Positions 11,901 to 22,450 of a stretch of DNA of 64,000 bases are shown in pieces. How positions within the stretch are numbered: position 1 is the stretch's first letter; each line of letters starts with the position of its first letter. The position numbers were made by a program, and so were the translations under genes. The notes beneath the pieces are model-generated. The model was not told where the DNA came from, did not search any database, and saw only the letters and a list, made by a program, of their open reading frames with translations. The stretch is from Pyricularia pennisetigena (taxonomy: Eukaryota; Ascomycota; Sordariomycetes; Magnaporthales; Pyriculariaceae), in contig NC_043740.1 of assembly GCF_004337985.1 (NCBI RefSeq), positions 4,977,407 to 5,041,406 on the forward strand, in the 5' to 3' direction.

Positions 11901-14163
11901 AATAATAGCCCTATATACCGCAAACGCCTATATTATAACAGGGTTTTTTTGGCCTGGATTTCGTTATAATTACCTGTAATTTCGTTTCCTTTAAAAGTTA
12001 ACTCACCGTCCGTAGTCCGTTGTAGGTTTAAAGGGAAATAATTTACAGGGGCCTGCTTTAAATCCGATTATGAGGGAGGTTTTAACAACGGATTTCTTGT
12101 GTGGGAACCCCCTTTTTTCGGAAATAGTCCCTTTTGTATTAAATTATATAAAAAGGCCACCTAACGGTGTGCCGGGCCTACGGGGCCCAATCCCACGTGG
12201 ATTTTTAGGGCTTTTACCGCTAAATTTCTACGTTATAGGTGAATTTACGGCTATTTCCGTATTTTGTTCGGGATTTAGCTTTTCCGTTACCGTATTTGTT
12301 TCCGGTTCCGAATCGGTGTAAATTTTATAATCCTCGTAATTTTCGGGGTTTATATTATTTAGTTTTATTTCCAACGGGGCTACGTAACCCTTTATAACCC
12401 CCTGTAAAGCCATGCTAAAAGCGGTGCTATGTTCACCTATTACACAGGCGTAATTCGAAATAACGTTATTTCGTATAAGGATATCGCACCTTTTAACCTT
12501 TAAACAAAACAAATATTTAACGGTATTTGAACGTCCCCACGCCTTGCGATCCTTATCGTACAAGGTATTTTTTATCAATACCCCCCCTATATTATAGTAT
12601 ATAAAGCCATTAACGATATTTATTCCAAACGAGGGGATATATAAAACGTTATTTAACGTAACCTCTTTAAATCCGTCTACTTTTTGGCCGTAATTGACCT
12701 GTATTTTTACAATTACGGTACTTACAGGCCTAACAGGGCCACTTTTTGTACCGATTTCGATTGTAAAACCGGGGGTATAATTGGTAAAAAATTGCTTATT
12801 TGCAAAAATATAGTACGTGCTACTTATATCGTACAAAATAAGGTAACCTAACCTCTATGGTTTAGAGGTCCTTTTTACGTCGCGTCCAGGCTTCGTTTTA
12901 ACCCTAAAATTAGCTGTTAAAACCTGTGGTTTTAACGTTTTACCGGTATCGGTTTCCGAATCCGAATCCGAACGTAATTTTATAATTCCGCTAATAGCGG
13001 AATTAACCTCCTATTCCAGGGCGTTATACGCTGCACCTTCGTCAACGTCACCTGGAATCAAGCCCGTAAATAGTTCGTAATCCATAAAAATTATAAACGT
13101 TCCAGCGGTTAATTCGCTGGAATTGGAAGATTTAATATTTTTTGCAAAAGCAAAATCCGTATTAGAATTTTTACTTTTTTTCGTGATTTAAAAGTGTTTT
13201 CCTGCCCATTATTTTCCTTTTTAGCGCCTTTTTTAGCGTTTTTTTGCCTTCAAACCTGTAATTAGCGGCCCTAGCCGTTATAAAGCTTGAAATCGAATTT
13301 TCGGATATGAGTTCCGCCATAAGGTATTGCAAATTTGATTTTTCCGAATTTTGGCCTATTGTTTGCAAAACCCGTTGGGTGTTGCGTTGGCGTTCGGTCC
13401 AAATAGGGAATATCCCCTCCAAGGCCCCTAGGTACTAATTTCGTACGTTTACGGGGTTAATTTGCGCGTTAATATTCGTTAATTTAACTACCAGTAATTT
13501 AAAACGAGTGTTAAACTCAGGTATTATACTTTTAAATTTTAAAAAATTTAAAGCGTGGAATTCCCGATATAGTAAATTTCGCCTAATTTCGGGTGTAACG
13601 GAGTAGCTATCTTCCAGGGTTTTATAAACCGTTACGGGGTTGGAATACCATGTAATGGATTTTAAAAATTCGTTGGTTAAACTGTTTTTTATAAGCAATA
13701 ATAGGACTAATTGCTCGTATTCCGGTAAAATATAACCAATTTCAGGGTTTAAAATAAATTCCGCTGTTTTTATGACCCTAAATTGTATTATTAACGCCTA
13801 TTTCCACAAATCGTAATTGCTAACCCTTACTAATTTACAATTTTCGGGGAAGGAAAATACCCGTTTCGATAATTTTTTACCTATCCCGTTACCTAAAAGT
13901 AGGTTATTAGGTGGATTAAAAGGTACGGTAGCGGATTTGTTTTCCGAATTACTATTAAAATGAGTGGAATTACCGTTTTTCAGGGTTAATAGGGCAATTA
14001 ACTGTTAAATTGTTATTTAAAATTAATCCATTTGCGTAGTTAACGTTTTTAACTGCAGGTTTTAAGCCTGTAATTTAGCGGTTAAAACTTCGTTTGGGCT
14101 CGGTTCAGGCCCCCTATTTGTTGGAATTGGGCCTGGAAAACCCGACATAGGGCTGTTCTCCAT
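8956..14163 (-). pseudogene. copia gag-pol remnant, copy 2
   Basis: The frame starts at an ATG at 14163. Gag of UBN2 type follows (about 13,720-13,170; segments WYSNPVTVYKTLEDSY and PEFNTRFKLLVVKL). Then come a protease-like start (YDISSTYYIF, near 12,830), the pre-integrase/integrase region (about 11,950-11,380), reverse transcriptase (about 10,490-9,900, with RKLVFTPPVFKLKKDKN) and RNase H (9456-8956, NNSDFAGVREDSKSIYGYLY). The catalytic DTG of the protease is changed to DIS. Stops and frameshifts throughout make it non-functional. Confidence 0.9.
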
Positions 14164-14943
14164 TATATGGTAATTTAAATTATAATTGCAATTCGCTAAT
14201 TTAAAGCTATAATTAACTTATTTCATTGCTTAAAAGTAAATACCCTATTTAATTTAGGATTTGCTATATCGCTTGCCTTTTAACGGGTATAAACCTGTAA
14301 TTGCCAATTACAGGGTTTATTGCTATTTTCAATAGTTAAAATCCACTAAAATACAGGGTTGGAATCCCTGAAATCCACAATTAATGGGTGCCCTGGTATT
14401 TGTACCAATCCAAATGCACGTAACGAATTCAATTCGTTAAATAGGTGCAAGGTAAACTGCAGGGTATCGTACAAGGTAAACTGCAGGGTATCGTGCAGGG
14501 CAAACTTACTATTAACGTAATTCCGCGAATAGGTTTATAGGTTATTATAAACTTTATTAAACGCATTAGGGTTTAATAGGTTATTAGCGAACGAATACAG
14601 GGGTTATTAGCCCTGATTCGCTAACGTAAGCCCGATTAAAAATTTGAACCAATTACAATGGCGTGCACGATCCACAAAAACCACACCAAAAATTTTAAAT
14701 TTGCAATGCAAGCGATCGCTGCAATACCTAAAAAGGCCTAAATTGAACGCTAATTTTTAGCGATCCCCATTGTAAATACAGGGGATTAAGTGCTCAATTA
14801 GCGCCTAAAACCAACAATTTTGCACAAAAACAGCAATATTTTCGTCAATATACGTGCTGTAAGGATGCGACAATAACCAAAATAAAACCTAAACTTTAGG
14901 CTTTCCAGCGATGCAAAATGCACTTTAATGCACAAACTAAAAC

Positions 14944-14961
14944 CTTTCCGGGTTTATAACC
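14944..14961 (-). other. Primer-binding site of copia copy 2
   Basis: Directly inside the 5' LTR, the minus strand reads AGGTTATAAACCCGG. Copy 3 has AGTTATAAGCCCGG at 22437-22450. Both resemble the complement of the anticodon arm of initiator tRNA-Met (GGTTATGAGCCC) with G-to-A changes. Priming by an internal half of initiator tRNA-Met is the known copia mode. The match is by eye and weakened by RIP. Confidence 0.5.
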
Positions 14962-15518
14962 TGTTAATAATATGGGTTGCTAATAGGGGGTTAAATATTA
15001 ACCTAGGTGCGGCATGGTGCTAATTGCGTTGCAAAAACCTATAATTACAGGGTTTAAATACATTATATTGTTCATTAATTTTTGGATTAATAGATTTAAT
15101 TTATTAGTGGGGGAGATTTTGCTCTATCTCCCTTACATATTTTCCGACATCGAAATGGGGGTCCGCACCCCGCAAAGGGTTCCGGTGCCGCACACGATTT
15201 TCCGAAAAATTATTTTGTATGCGTTGTTGAAAAAACACCCTCATTTCCATACAAACCATTTTTAGGTTCGCACTGATTTGCTAATTTAGTGAAAATTTCA
15301 ACCCGGTACAGGGTAGCTAATTCGTAAGTGCAGGGTGGGTATTAAACCCGGTACAGGGTGAAACCCCATTCGCTGACTTTGAATCGCAACTCCTGCAATA
15401 CACAAAATATAATAGAAAATCTGACAACCTCAGCAGCCCCACTTCGGCACTATCTATTGTGGCTTATATACAAATAAAGGTGGACCCATTACATGCTAAA
15501 TAACGCATATAATTAACA
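14962..15518 (-). repeat. 5' LTR of copia copy 2
   Basis: 557 bp, from TGTTAATAAT at 14962 to ATAATTAACA ending 15518, with GTAAT at 15519-15523 as the right target duplication. Two ACCCGGTACAGGGT motifs lie near 15302 and 15346. Confidence 0.94.
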
Positions 15519-15915
15519 GTAATAATGCTTTTTAAAAGTCCGTGGTTGCTGATAATTATTCGTAGGAATATATAAGCGATTTTTTCAACGTTATTTTTTT
15601 GTATAAAGTAGGAAACAGGCGTATTTGGTAAATTTATCCATTATAACCAATATATTGTTATATTTGGTTATAGTAAATGGTTTTTCGGAAAGTGGTAGCT
15701 TAACGATAAAATCCATTGTAATGCCTTACCAAACCTTATTAGGGGCTGGTAAAGGTTATAAAAGTTTATTAGCTTTGTATTTTGCGGATTTGCTTTTCGC
15801 TAAAAATTCGCAATTCTTAATGGTTTTTCGTACTTTTTGTTGTGTTCCTTTAAAATTATGGTACTGTTTTAACCGTTTCCATGTTTTAGAAATTCTCTGG
15901 TGTTCGTGGGCTTTA
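15519..15915 (-). pseudogene. chromovirus integrase, N-terminal half
   Basis: The minus strand translates to an integrase zinc-finger region with its conserved surroundings (SKTWKRLKQYHNFKGTQQKV then IKNCEFLAKSKSAKYK). The catalytic-core entry follows (TMDFIVKLPLSEK, ILVIMDKFTKYA). In the zinc region CEFL replaces the usual CxxC. The frame runs into the copia insertion at 15519. Confidence 0.85.
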
Positions 15916-15935
15916 TTTTCGTGCATTTTTCGTAT

Positions 15936-16292
15936 TTATTTTGGTGTGGCTACCGTGCTAGTCGTTAAAAGGCTTCGGTGAATTGGTAAAAGGTTTCCGT
16001 TATTTTTTACTGTAAAAGCTTTCCGTAATTCTTCGGGTATTATGCTTTTATAATTTGGTTTTTGGCTTAAAACGTCGGTCCTACCGTTTTTTGTTCTTTT
16101 TCGATAAATAATCCTAAAATGGAATTTTGATAGGAATTTTGCCCATATAATTCGTCGTTTATTTAACATTTTGCTAATGGCAAAATGGGGTAAGTTTTTA
16201 TAATCCCTATAAATTGATATTTTGTATTTAATTCCGGATAATTGTGGTTTCCATTTTTCGAATGTTCGGATAAAGGTTATTAAATTTTTCAT
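15936..16292 (-). pseudogene. chromovirus RNase H remnant
   Basis: A 118-codon open stretch matches the end of a Ty3/gypsy RNase H domain: KWKPQLSGIKYKISIYRDYKNL, then RIIWAKFLSKFHFRIIYRKRTKNGRTDVLSQKP. In a functional protein the last motif is the N-x-x-A-D-A-L-S-R type; here it reads NGRTDVLSQ. It lies between reverse transcriptase and integrase as expected. Confidence 0.85.
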
Positions 16293-16799
16293 CGTGGATT
16301 TGGTAATTAAATTTTGGTTTATGTAATTGTTGTGGAAAAAAGGTGTAAACGTGTAAGCGTTTTTCTTCGTTTCGTTGGTTAATTGTCCTCCGATCGCATA
16401 TTTGGATACGTCGGTCTCGATTTCGAAAGGTTTTATTGGATTTAGTATTTTGAGAATTGGTTTTCGTGCTGCTGCGTTTCGTAGCTATTCGATAATTTAT
16501 TATATTTGTTCCGTCTATTAAAAATTTAGGTTTTGTTAAGCTATATTGGTTGGTAGGGAAGCGATCGCGCCGTACCTTTTAATAGATCTTTTGTAAAAAT
16601 TTACGAATCCGAAAAATACTCGAACATTTTTCACGTTTTGTAATTGGAGCTATTACTTTATTCTTTGGAATCTTTTTTTTTATTCTAATCTCTCCAGGGG
16701 CGATAATATATTTTAGGAAATTGATTTATTTACTGTAAAAAATACATTTTTTGGGTTTCATTAAAAGTTCAACGTTTTACAGTTTTTGTAAAACTATGT

Positions 16800-17280
16800 A
16801 AACGTGTTTTTAATATTTTTCCAACGTTTTGGAAAAAATAAAAATATCGTCCAGGTAAATAACGATAAAAATGTTTAGGCATTCCCTGAAAACGTGGTTA
16901 GTTATGGTTTGAAAAATTGCGGGGGCGTTCGTAAAACCGAAAGGCATTACCAGGTACTCGTAATATTTTCGTTTGGTGCGAAATGCTGTTTTCCATTCCT
17001 CGCCTTCCTTTATACGGATTAAATTATATATTCTTTTAAAATTTGATATTATAAACCATTGTATTTGGTAAAACATATTTCGAATTTTTCTTATTAGTTG
17101 GAGCGGGTACTAATTTTGTATTATAATGTCGTTTAATTGTTTGTAGTCCACATATAATCGTAACTGTGCGTTTTTTTGGTACGGAAAAGATTGGGTATTT
17201 TACTAATAATATCGATGGTTCAATATAGTTTTTTTTCAAGTTTTGTACGAAATATTCTTCTAAAACCTCCATTTGTGTCG
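16800..17280 (-). pseudogene. chromovirus reverse transcriptase remnant
   Basis: Two adjacent frames give recognisable Ty3/gypsy reverse transcriptase: about 17272-17036 (LVKYPIFSVPKKRTVTIICGLQ, a degraded form of the KKDGSLRxCVDYR-like block) and 17076-16810 ([26 protein letters not shown], then [19 protein letters not shown]). The catalytic YLDD box survives. The frameshift between the two pieces and other stops kill the gene. Confidence 0.9.
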
Positions 17281-17884
17281 GATTTAAACCGTATATTTTA
17301 TTGAATTTTGGCTGGGTTCCTTTTTTTAATGGTATTTCGTGGTCGAACAGACTGTGCTCGGGTAATCCTGTTTCAAATTTTTAGCTAAATAGTCGTATAT
17401 AAATTTGGTATTCCTTTGCGATTTTGCCGTTTTTAATCTGTTTTTCTGCGGTTAATATTACTTAATTGGATCGGTTTTAATTTATAAATAGTCGTTTTTT
17501 TTCCGATAATGGTTCCGGGGTTAGTCGTCCCTCCTATAGGTACGTTATTTGTTTTATTTGGTCCTTTTATATTTTACATTTCCTATATGAACCTTATTAT
17601 ACTGGAGGTCGCTTAATAGTTAGGTGCTCTTTTTATTGAATTCAACCTGTAATCCAATTTATCCGGGGGTTGCTTTTCCTAAACCAGGAAATTCCTAAAA
17701 TTATATTTTTATTTCCTATTTCGGTAATATCCAAAGTGATTTGTTTTTTTCGTCCATAGTTTTCCATCCAAAGGTGTACGGCTTTTGTTTCGATGGTACC
17801 GTTCCCGTATAAAATTGCCTTTCCTTTTACGGTTTATAATCGGTATAATGTTTTTTTTTGCCAAAATATCCGTCGTTTTTTTCT

Positions 17885-17960
17885 CAATTTTTGGGGAAAT
17901 GTAGTTATTTTATGCTCCGCTGTTAAGGAGCGTTTGTATGGGTTTTCTATTGAATCGTAT
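17885..17960 (-). pseudogene. chromovirus protease active-site remnant
   Basis: The minus strand reads IQTLLNSGA then a stop then NNYISPK. This is the retropepsin-like LLDSGA..NFIS motif with the catalytic Asp changed to Asn, a single G-to-A transition consistent with RIP. Confidence 0.7.
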
Positions 17961-19199
17961 GTTTAGGGATATATATTCGTATACTGTTTTCGTAATTTGC
18001 GTAGCGCTTAGAGTTTTGTATTCCTTTTTATTACCACCGTCCGGTGCCTTATACCGTTTGGCCACTTTAATTTTTTAGCTTATCGGATTCGCGTCGTGGG
18101 TCCTTATTTTTTTTATTTCGGGACGTATAATTGCTTTTAACTTTGATTTTATTAAGTCGGTATCCTATTGGTGTGGGTATTTCTCGTACGTTCGTGGGTA
18201 TTGCGTTATCCTTCGCGCTGGGGCTCCACATAATTCTAATTAGTGGTACGGGCTCTGGTTATCGTAATTTTATTTCGTACTATATTTATATTTTGGTTAA
18301 TATGTGTATTTTGCATTTATTCGGGCACATTCGTAGTATAAAAATTGTTTTTGGTTGCAATATACTACAAGGTAATTATCGTAAAAGGTAAAGATTACCG
18401 CTGGTTTGGTATTAAATCTTATTTCAATTTGCCAATTGGGTAATTCGTTAATGGTGTATATTTCGTGGATATTTGTCGTTTTACGTCGTCTTAGGAAAAG
18501 ATTGTGGATTATTCTCCTGTTAAAATATAATGCGTAATTATTTCGAAAACATTTTACCCAAAAGATTTTTGTGTATTTGGGATATTTGGTATCCAAAATT
18601 GGGTGGTTTCCGAAAATTGGATTAATTGGTTTTATAGGGTTTTATATTTGTATCCGAATAATATTCCGAGAAATTGCAATAATTGGTCGTTTCGGTATAA
18701 ATCGATAAATTTCTTTTCGTATATATAAAGCTTATTTTCCCGTTTTACACTGTATGGGTTTGAGGATATAGTTTGTTTTCGTTGAATTCGTCCTTTAATT
18801 TGTTATTGGATTCGTTTATTGGGGTTTGTTAAATTATTCGGATGCGGTGGGTTCATTCCAATGGTTTTGGTTTTAATTTTCTAAATTATTTAATTCCGTA
18901 GGTTCGGGTAATTTGGCGTTTTATTTGCGTAATTGTGCGGGTGGTCTGGTTTTAATAAATACGCGGTTTCCTACTGTTAAAATCCGGATATTTTTAAATT
19001 TTTGTGGGTATTATTTTGCGTCCATTTTCGCATTACTGTGGATTATATAACTGTCGTCGTAATATATGGTCCAATTTAATAGGCTATATTAATTTAGCTG
19101 TATTTATGAATGGGTGGTGGCGTTTAATTTTCGTAGTTTTTTGAAATTGGGGGTATTATTTTGGTATCCAATTACAAAATCGTAATATAGGCCTTAAAT

Positions 19200-20110
19200 A
19201 TTCCTGGTACAAAATTTGGCGATATATCCCGGTTTATTACATTCAAAATATTTACCATTTTTGGAATTTTTGCGAGGTTTTTTATACTAAATCGCGTGAA
19301 AATCCATAAATCAGTTATATATTCCGTAGGAAATACTGTATTAGTAAAACGGTTTTAGGTATTAATATTTACATCCTGTATTGGTTTATCGCGAAATTGG
19401 TCCCTATACGCTGCGTTTTTCGCGTCGTTCCGGTTTTCGTTCGTAAAATCGGTTACCGATTTTAATTATTAGCTTTACGTATTCGGTTAAAATATGGGGT
19501 CGTTTTTTTCTACAAATTCGTTTTTAATTATTTTGCTTAAATCTCGTATAAAAACGTGCGATTAGGGTTTCGGGGCCCTATAATAGTTTAACCGTAATTT
19601 ATCGAAATTTACTGGTATATTTAGATACCGATTTGGTTTAGGTAAAACGCACCAATTTACGTTTAACCGTACGTTTTTCGTTTGGGTTACCGAATGTTCC
19701 TTTAAAATATTTTTCGAAATTTTCGTAATCGTCAAAAATGCGGTTAATTTTAACTTTACGGTTTTTTTCCTTATTATAATCCAAATAATTTCGTAGGGTT
19801 CGTTCGATCTAGGCGAACGTATCGCTTTTTAATAGCGAAATTACGTAAATAACTTTATTTGCGTTATTATCGAAATTATCCTCGTTAAAATGAAAGTAGG
19901 GTTGGGTTCCTGTAAAAAATCCCTACAAAATATTTGGGGTGCTATCGTAAAATAATGGTAACAAAAACTTAATATAATTCCTATTAATTCGATTAATTTA
20001 TTCGGTTATTTGTTCCTGGAATTGTCGATTTTCCGTTTGGAGCGTCGCGACTATTTGGCGCAAAACGTTAACGCTGGCCGGAACGTTAATGGTAAAGGGG
20101 GCTTAAAGGG
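19200..20110 (-). pseudogene. chromovirus gag remnant with zinc knuckle
   Basis: At about 19252-19207 the minus strand reads YFECNKPGYIAKFC. This is a CCHC zinc knuckle in which the first Cys and the His have both become Tyr, as expected from C-to-T or G-to-A change. Upstream to about 20110 are broken frames whose early part reads VLRQIVATLQTENRQFQEQI, coiled-coil-like, as is common at gag N-termini. The exact start cannot be fixed. Confidence 0.6.
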
Positions 20111-20357
20111 TAGTTTTGTTGAAAGATATTATTTCGGCGATACTATTCGGTATGTTTTAAGGTAAAATATTGCATAAAAGCATTAAAATGCTACGATTAA
20201 GGTATCGGTAACCTGTTTTTAGGGTAAAATATAGTGGGTTAAAACAATTGAGCGTTTTAATTGGGTAATTGGGGTTTTTAACGACTAGGGTGAAATTATA
20301 ATCGTTTTTAACAAATGTTAAGTTAGTTTAAAATATAAAATTAATTACTGTAGGCAG

Positions 20358-20784
20358 TCCTAAAATCGAATCTATTTGTATGGTAATAAATATGCTTTTA
20401 TATAATTAGGTAATTATTCCTTGTAAATGATTTAAATTACTTTGGGGTAATTACGGCCAGGGGTGATCACTTTTTTAGCAGTGACCGTAATTACTTTTTC
20501 CCGGTGATCGGGTTAGGGTTTTCTATTTTATTATCACGCGACCTGGTGTATCCCAGTCCTTGCTCGTGTTTCGAGATTCCCGCTAATTCCCGCCTGGGTT
20601 CCGACACTCCTTTTTTTGCCCAATAGTGTCGGTCGCAATCCTGGTCGTAACACGCAACTCCTGCAACACAAAATATAACGGAAGATCCGACGACCCCGAC
20701 AGCCCCACTTCGGCACTATCTATTGTGGCTCATATCTAAGTAAGGGTGGACCCATTACATGCTAAATAACGCATATAATTAACA
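20358..20784 (-). repeat. Probable 5' LTR of the chromovirus
   Basis: On the minus strand it starts TGTTAATTATATGCG at 20784. A plausible CA end is near 20358 (GGACTGCCTACA). About the first 135 bp are nearly the same as the start of the copia LTR; the rest, from about 20645 leftward, is unrelated to it. It could instead be a truncated copia LTR abutting a chromovirus LTR. The partner 3' LTR is not in the window. Confidence 0.5.
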
Positions 20785-21210
20785 AATATATAACGTTAAA
20801 ATTTTATAATGCTGTTTTTATTTTTTTTGCTTTTAGTAAAAGCGTTACGGTGTTTTTCGGTGTTTTTCTAACGATGGTTTCACCTCGCGGCGCGGTTTTT
20901 CAATCGGCAACGACGTATTATATCGTTTCGCCGTTTTCAATTAATTTAATTTCCATTAATGTTCTCGTTTTTACCGGTAAAATTTATAATTTTTAACCAT
21001 TTTTTAAAACGTATGATCCTCGAATTGGTATCAAAAAATGCGGTTAAAACCCCATTGAGCGCTTTTTTCGTTGAAGAATTTGCCGGATTGGTTTATTATA
21101 AAATCCACCTAACTTTTCTAGCTTTACGGTTTTTATATAACTATTTTAAATTTAAAAAGTTAATTATAAATAGTTTTTCCGCTATTATCCCCAATTATAC
21201 TTAGTATTAG
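20785..21210. other. Unassigned AT-rich segment between two LTR elements
   Basis: 426 bp between the chromovirus LTR end and the 5' LTR of copia copy 3. It has an 81-codon open stretch (20959-21204) with no family resemblance I can recognise, and no match by eye to element A or the LTRs. It is probably a slice of the pre-insertion DNA or another decayed element. Confidence 0.4.
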
Positions 21211-21545
21211 TGTTAATTATATGCGTTATTTAGCATGTAATGGGTCCACTCTTATTTGTATATAAGCCACAATTGATAGTGCCGAAATAGGGCTATTGGG
21301 GCTGTTGGATTTTCTGTTATATTTTATGTGTTGCAGGAGTTGGGATTCAAAATATTAGCGAATGGAGTTTTACCCTGTACCGGGTTTAATACCCACCCTG
21401 CATTTACGAATCAGCTACCCTGTACCGGGTTGAAATTTTCACTAAATTAGCAAATCAGTGCGAACCCAGAAATGGTTTATATGGAAATGAGGGTGTTTTT
21501 TTAACAACGCATACAAAATAGTTTTTCGGAAAATCGTGTGCGGCA

Positions 21546-22200
21546 TGTGAACATGGCTAGCGCAGGGCTAATTATATTAGCTACCCTGCATTATTTTACA
21601 ACGGCTAGCACGGGCTAATTTTATTAGTCACCCTGCATCGAATAAATAAATAACAAATAAAACGTATACGCGTTTATACACACAAAGCTTTATATATCAC
21701 GTCTTTGTTCATAGTTTCAACAACAAAACAAATACGTCATATTTAATCTAGCTTAGTGGTATAATGCACGTACCATAATCTATATTATATATACGTTGAA
21801 GTGCGTGGGTTCGAATCCCGTTGTGGTCGCAGATTTTCTGTGCATGCATAAGCACAATAGGCCGTTAGGCTTAATGGGCCGTTAGGCTCAATAGGTCGGC
21901 AGGTCAGTCACATGAATAAGGCCAAATCATGTGACGTGACCCCGCATTCCGGACATCCGGATCGAAGATCTGCACCTACGGATTCGAACACGTAATTCAT
22001 AACTTAGCCTTAGATTCATCACCTTCATAACCTTCATCGATTCAACGATTCAACGAATCGATTGTGCAACAACAATATATCATCTCTATTACCCGCTAGC
22101 AGACGGTTATCTGCCATTTTAACGTTCCATCAGCCTTATACGTGATCCACTTTTCCCCGCGTTTAAGATTAAGCTTATTCTATCTCGTAACCTCCTCACA
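21546..22200. mobile_element. Solo LTR of a different retrotransposon family
   Basis: 655 bp with TGTGA...TCACA ends, flanked by the 5-bp direct repeat CGGCA (21541-21545 and 22201-22205). The copia LTR sequence resumes precisely after it. TG...CA ends plus a 5-bp duplication are diagnostic of LTR-retrotransposon integration, and the lack of internal coding sequence makes it a solo LTR. It is less AT-rich than its surroundings, so it may be younger or less mutated. Near its left end two diverged copies of a GGCTAGC..GGGCTAATT..TTAG.. unit (about 50 bp each, 21555-21640) lie in tandem. Confidence 0.85.
21742..21832 (+). other. tRNA-like sequence inside the solo LTR
   Basis: A perfect A-box (TAGCTTAGTGGT, 21749-21760) and B-box (GGTTCGAATCC, 21808-21818) are spaced as in a tRNA with a short intron. 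The T-arm pairs (GTGGG/CCCGT with one wobble). The 5' acceptor TTTAATC does not pair with the 3' TGTGGTC, and the D-stem has a mismatch. It is therefore a decayed tRNA, a tRNA-derived insertion or a fortuitous pol III promoter. Confidence 0.35.
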
Positions 22201-22436
22201 CGGCACCGGAACCCTTTACGGGGTGCGGACCCCCACTTCGATATCGGAAAGTATATAAGGAAAATAAAGCAAAATTTCCCCCACCAATGAATTAAATCTA
22301 TTCATCCCAAAATTAGTGAATTTAATGCATACAAACCCTGTAATTGCAGGTTTTTACAACGCAATTAACACCACGCCGCACCTAAGCTAGTACCTAACCC
22401 CCTGTTAGCAACCTATATTGTTAACAAGTTATAAGC

Positions 22437-22450
22437 CCGGAGAGATTTTA
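22437..22450 (+). other. Primer-binding site of copia copy 3
   Basis: AGTTATAAGCCCGG follows the 5' LTR directly. It matches copy 2 in position and nearly in sequence, and resembles the complement of the initiator tRNA-Met anticodon arm with one G-to-A change. Confidence 0.5.

Larger units (their letters stand above)
7856..15518 (-). mobile_element. Ty1/copia LTR retrotransposon, copy 2 (full-length, degraded)
   Basis: This is a complete 7663-bp element with both LTRs (7856-8412 and 14962-15518, each 557 bp), TG...CA-type ends (TGTTAA/TTAACA) and a 5-bp target duplication GTAAT. It reads on the minus strand: primer site next to the right LTR, gag from 14163, pol to 8956, a tRNA-like/G-tract tail, then a polypurine tract (seen as CCCCCTTTTTTTGC at 8413-8426 on the plus strand) before the left, 3', LTR. 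Dense C-to-T type damage and stop codons indicate RIP. It lies inside the chromovirus integrase, so it is the younger insertion. Confidence 0.96.
15519..20784 (-). mobile_element. Ty3/gypsy chromovirus remnant, 5' part (LTR to integrase)
   Basis: Reading leftward on the minus strand from 20784: a probable 5' LTR, gag, protease, reverse transcriptase, RNase H and the first half of integrase, ending exactly at the copia copy 2 insertion. The continuation is at 6857-7855. Degradation is heavy and of RIP type. The interruption by a complete copia element makes it the older layer of the nest. Confidence 0.9.
21211..22436 (+). repeat. 5' LTR of copia copy 3, split by a solo LTR
   Basis: Starts TGTTAATTATATGCG at 21211 and ends TATTGTTAACA at 22436. 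The stretch 21546-22205 is a foreign insertion plus one copy of its 5-bp duplication; without it the LTR is 566 bp. Two CCCTGTACCGGGTT motifs lie at 21373-21386 and 21418-21431. Confidence 0.9.

Noticed and set aside
21742..21832. Calling a functional tRNA gene
   Set aside because: Acceptor-stem ends do not pair and the anticodon cannot be placed with a U33; only the internal promoter boxes are good.
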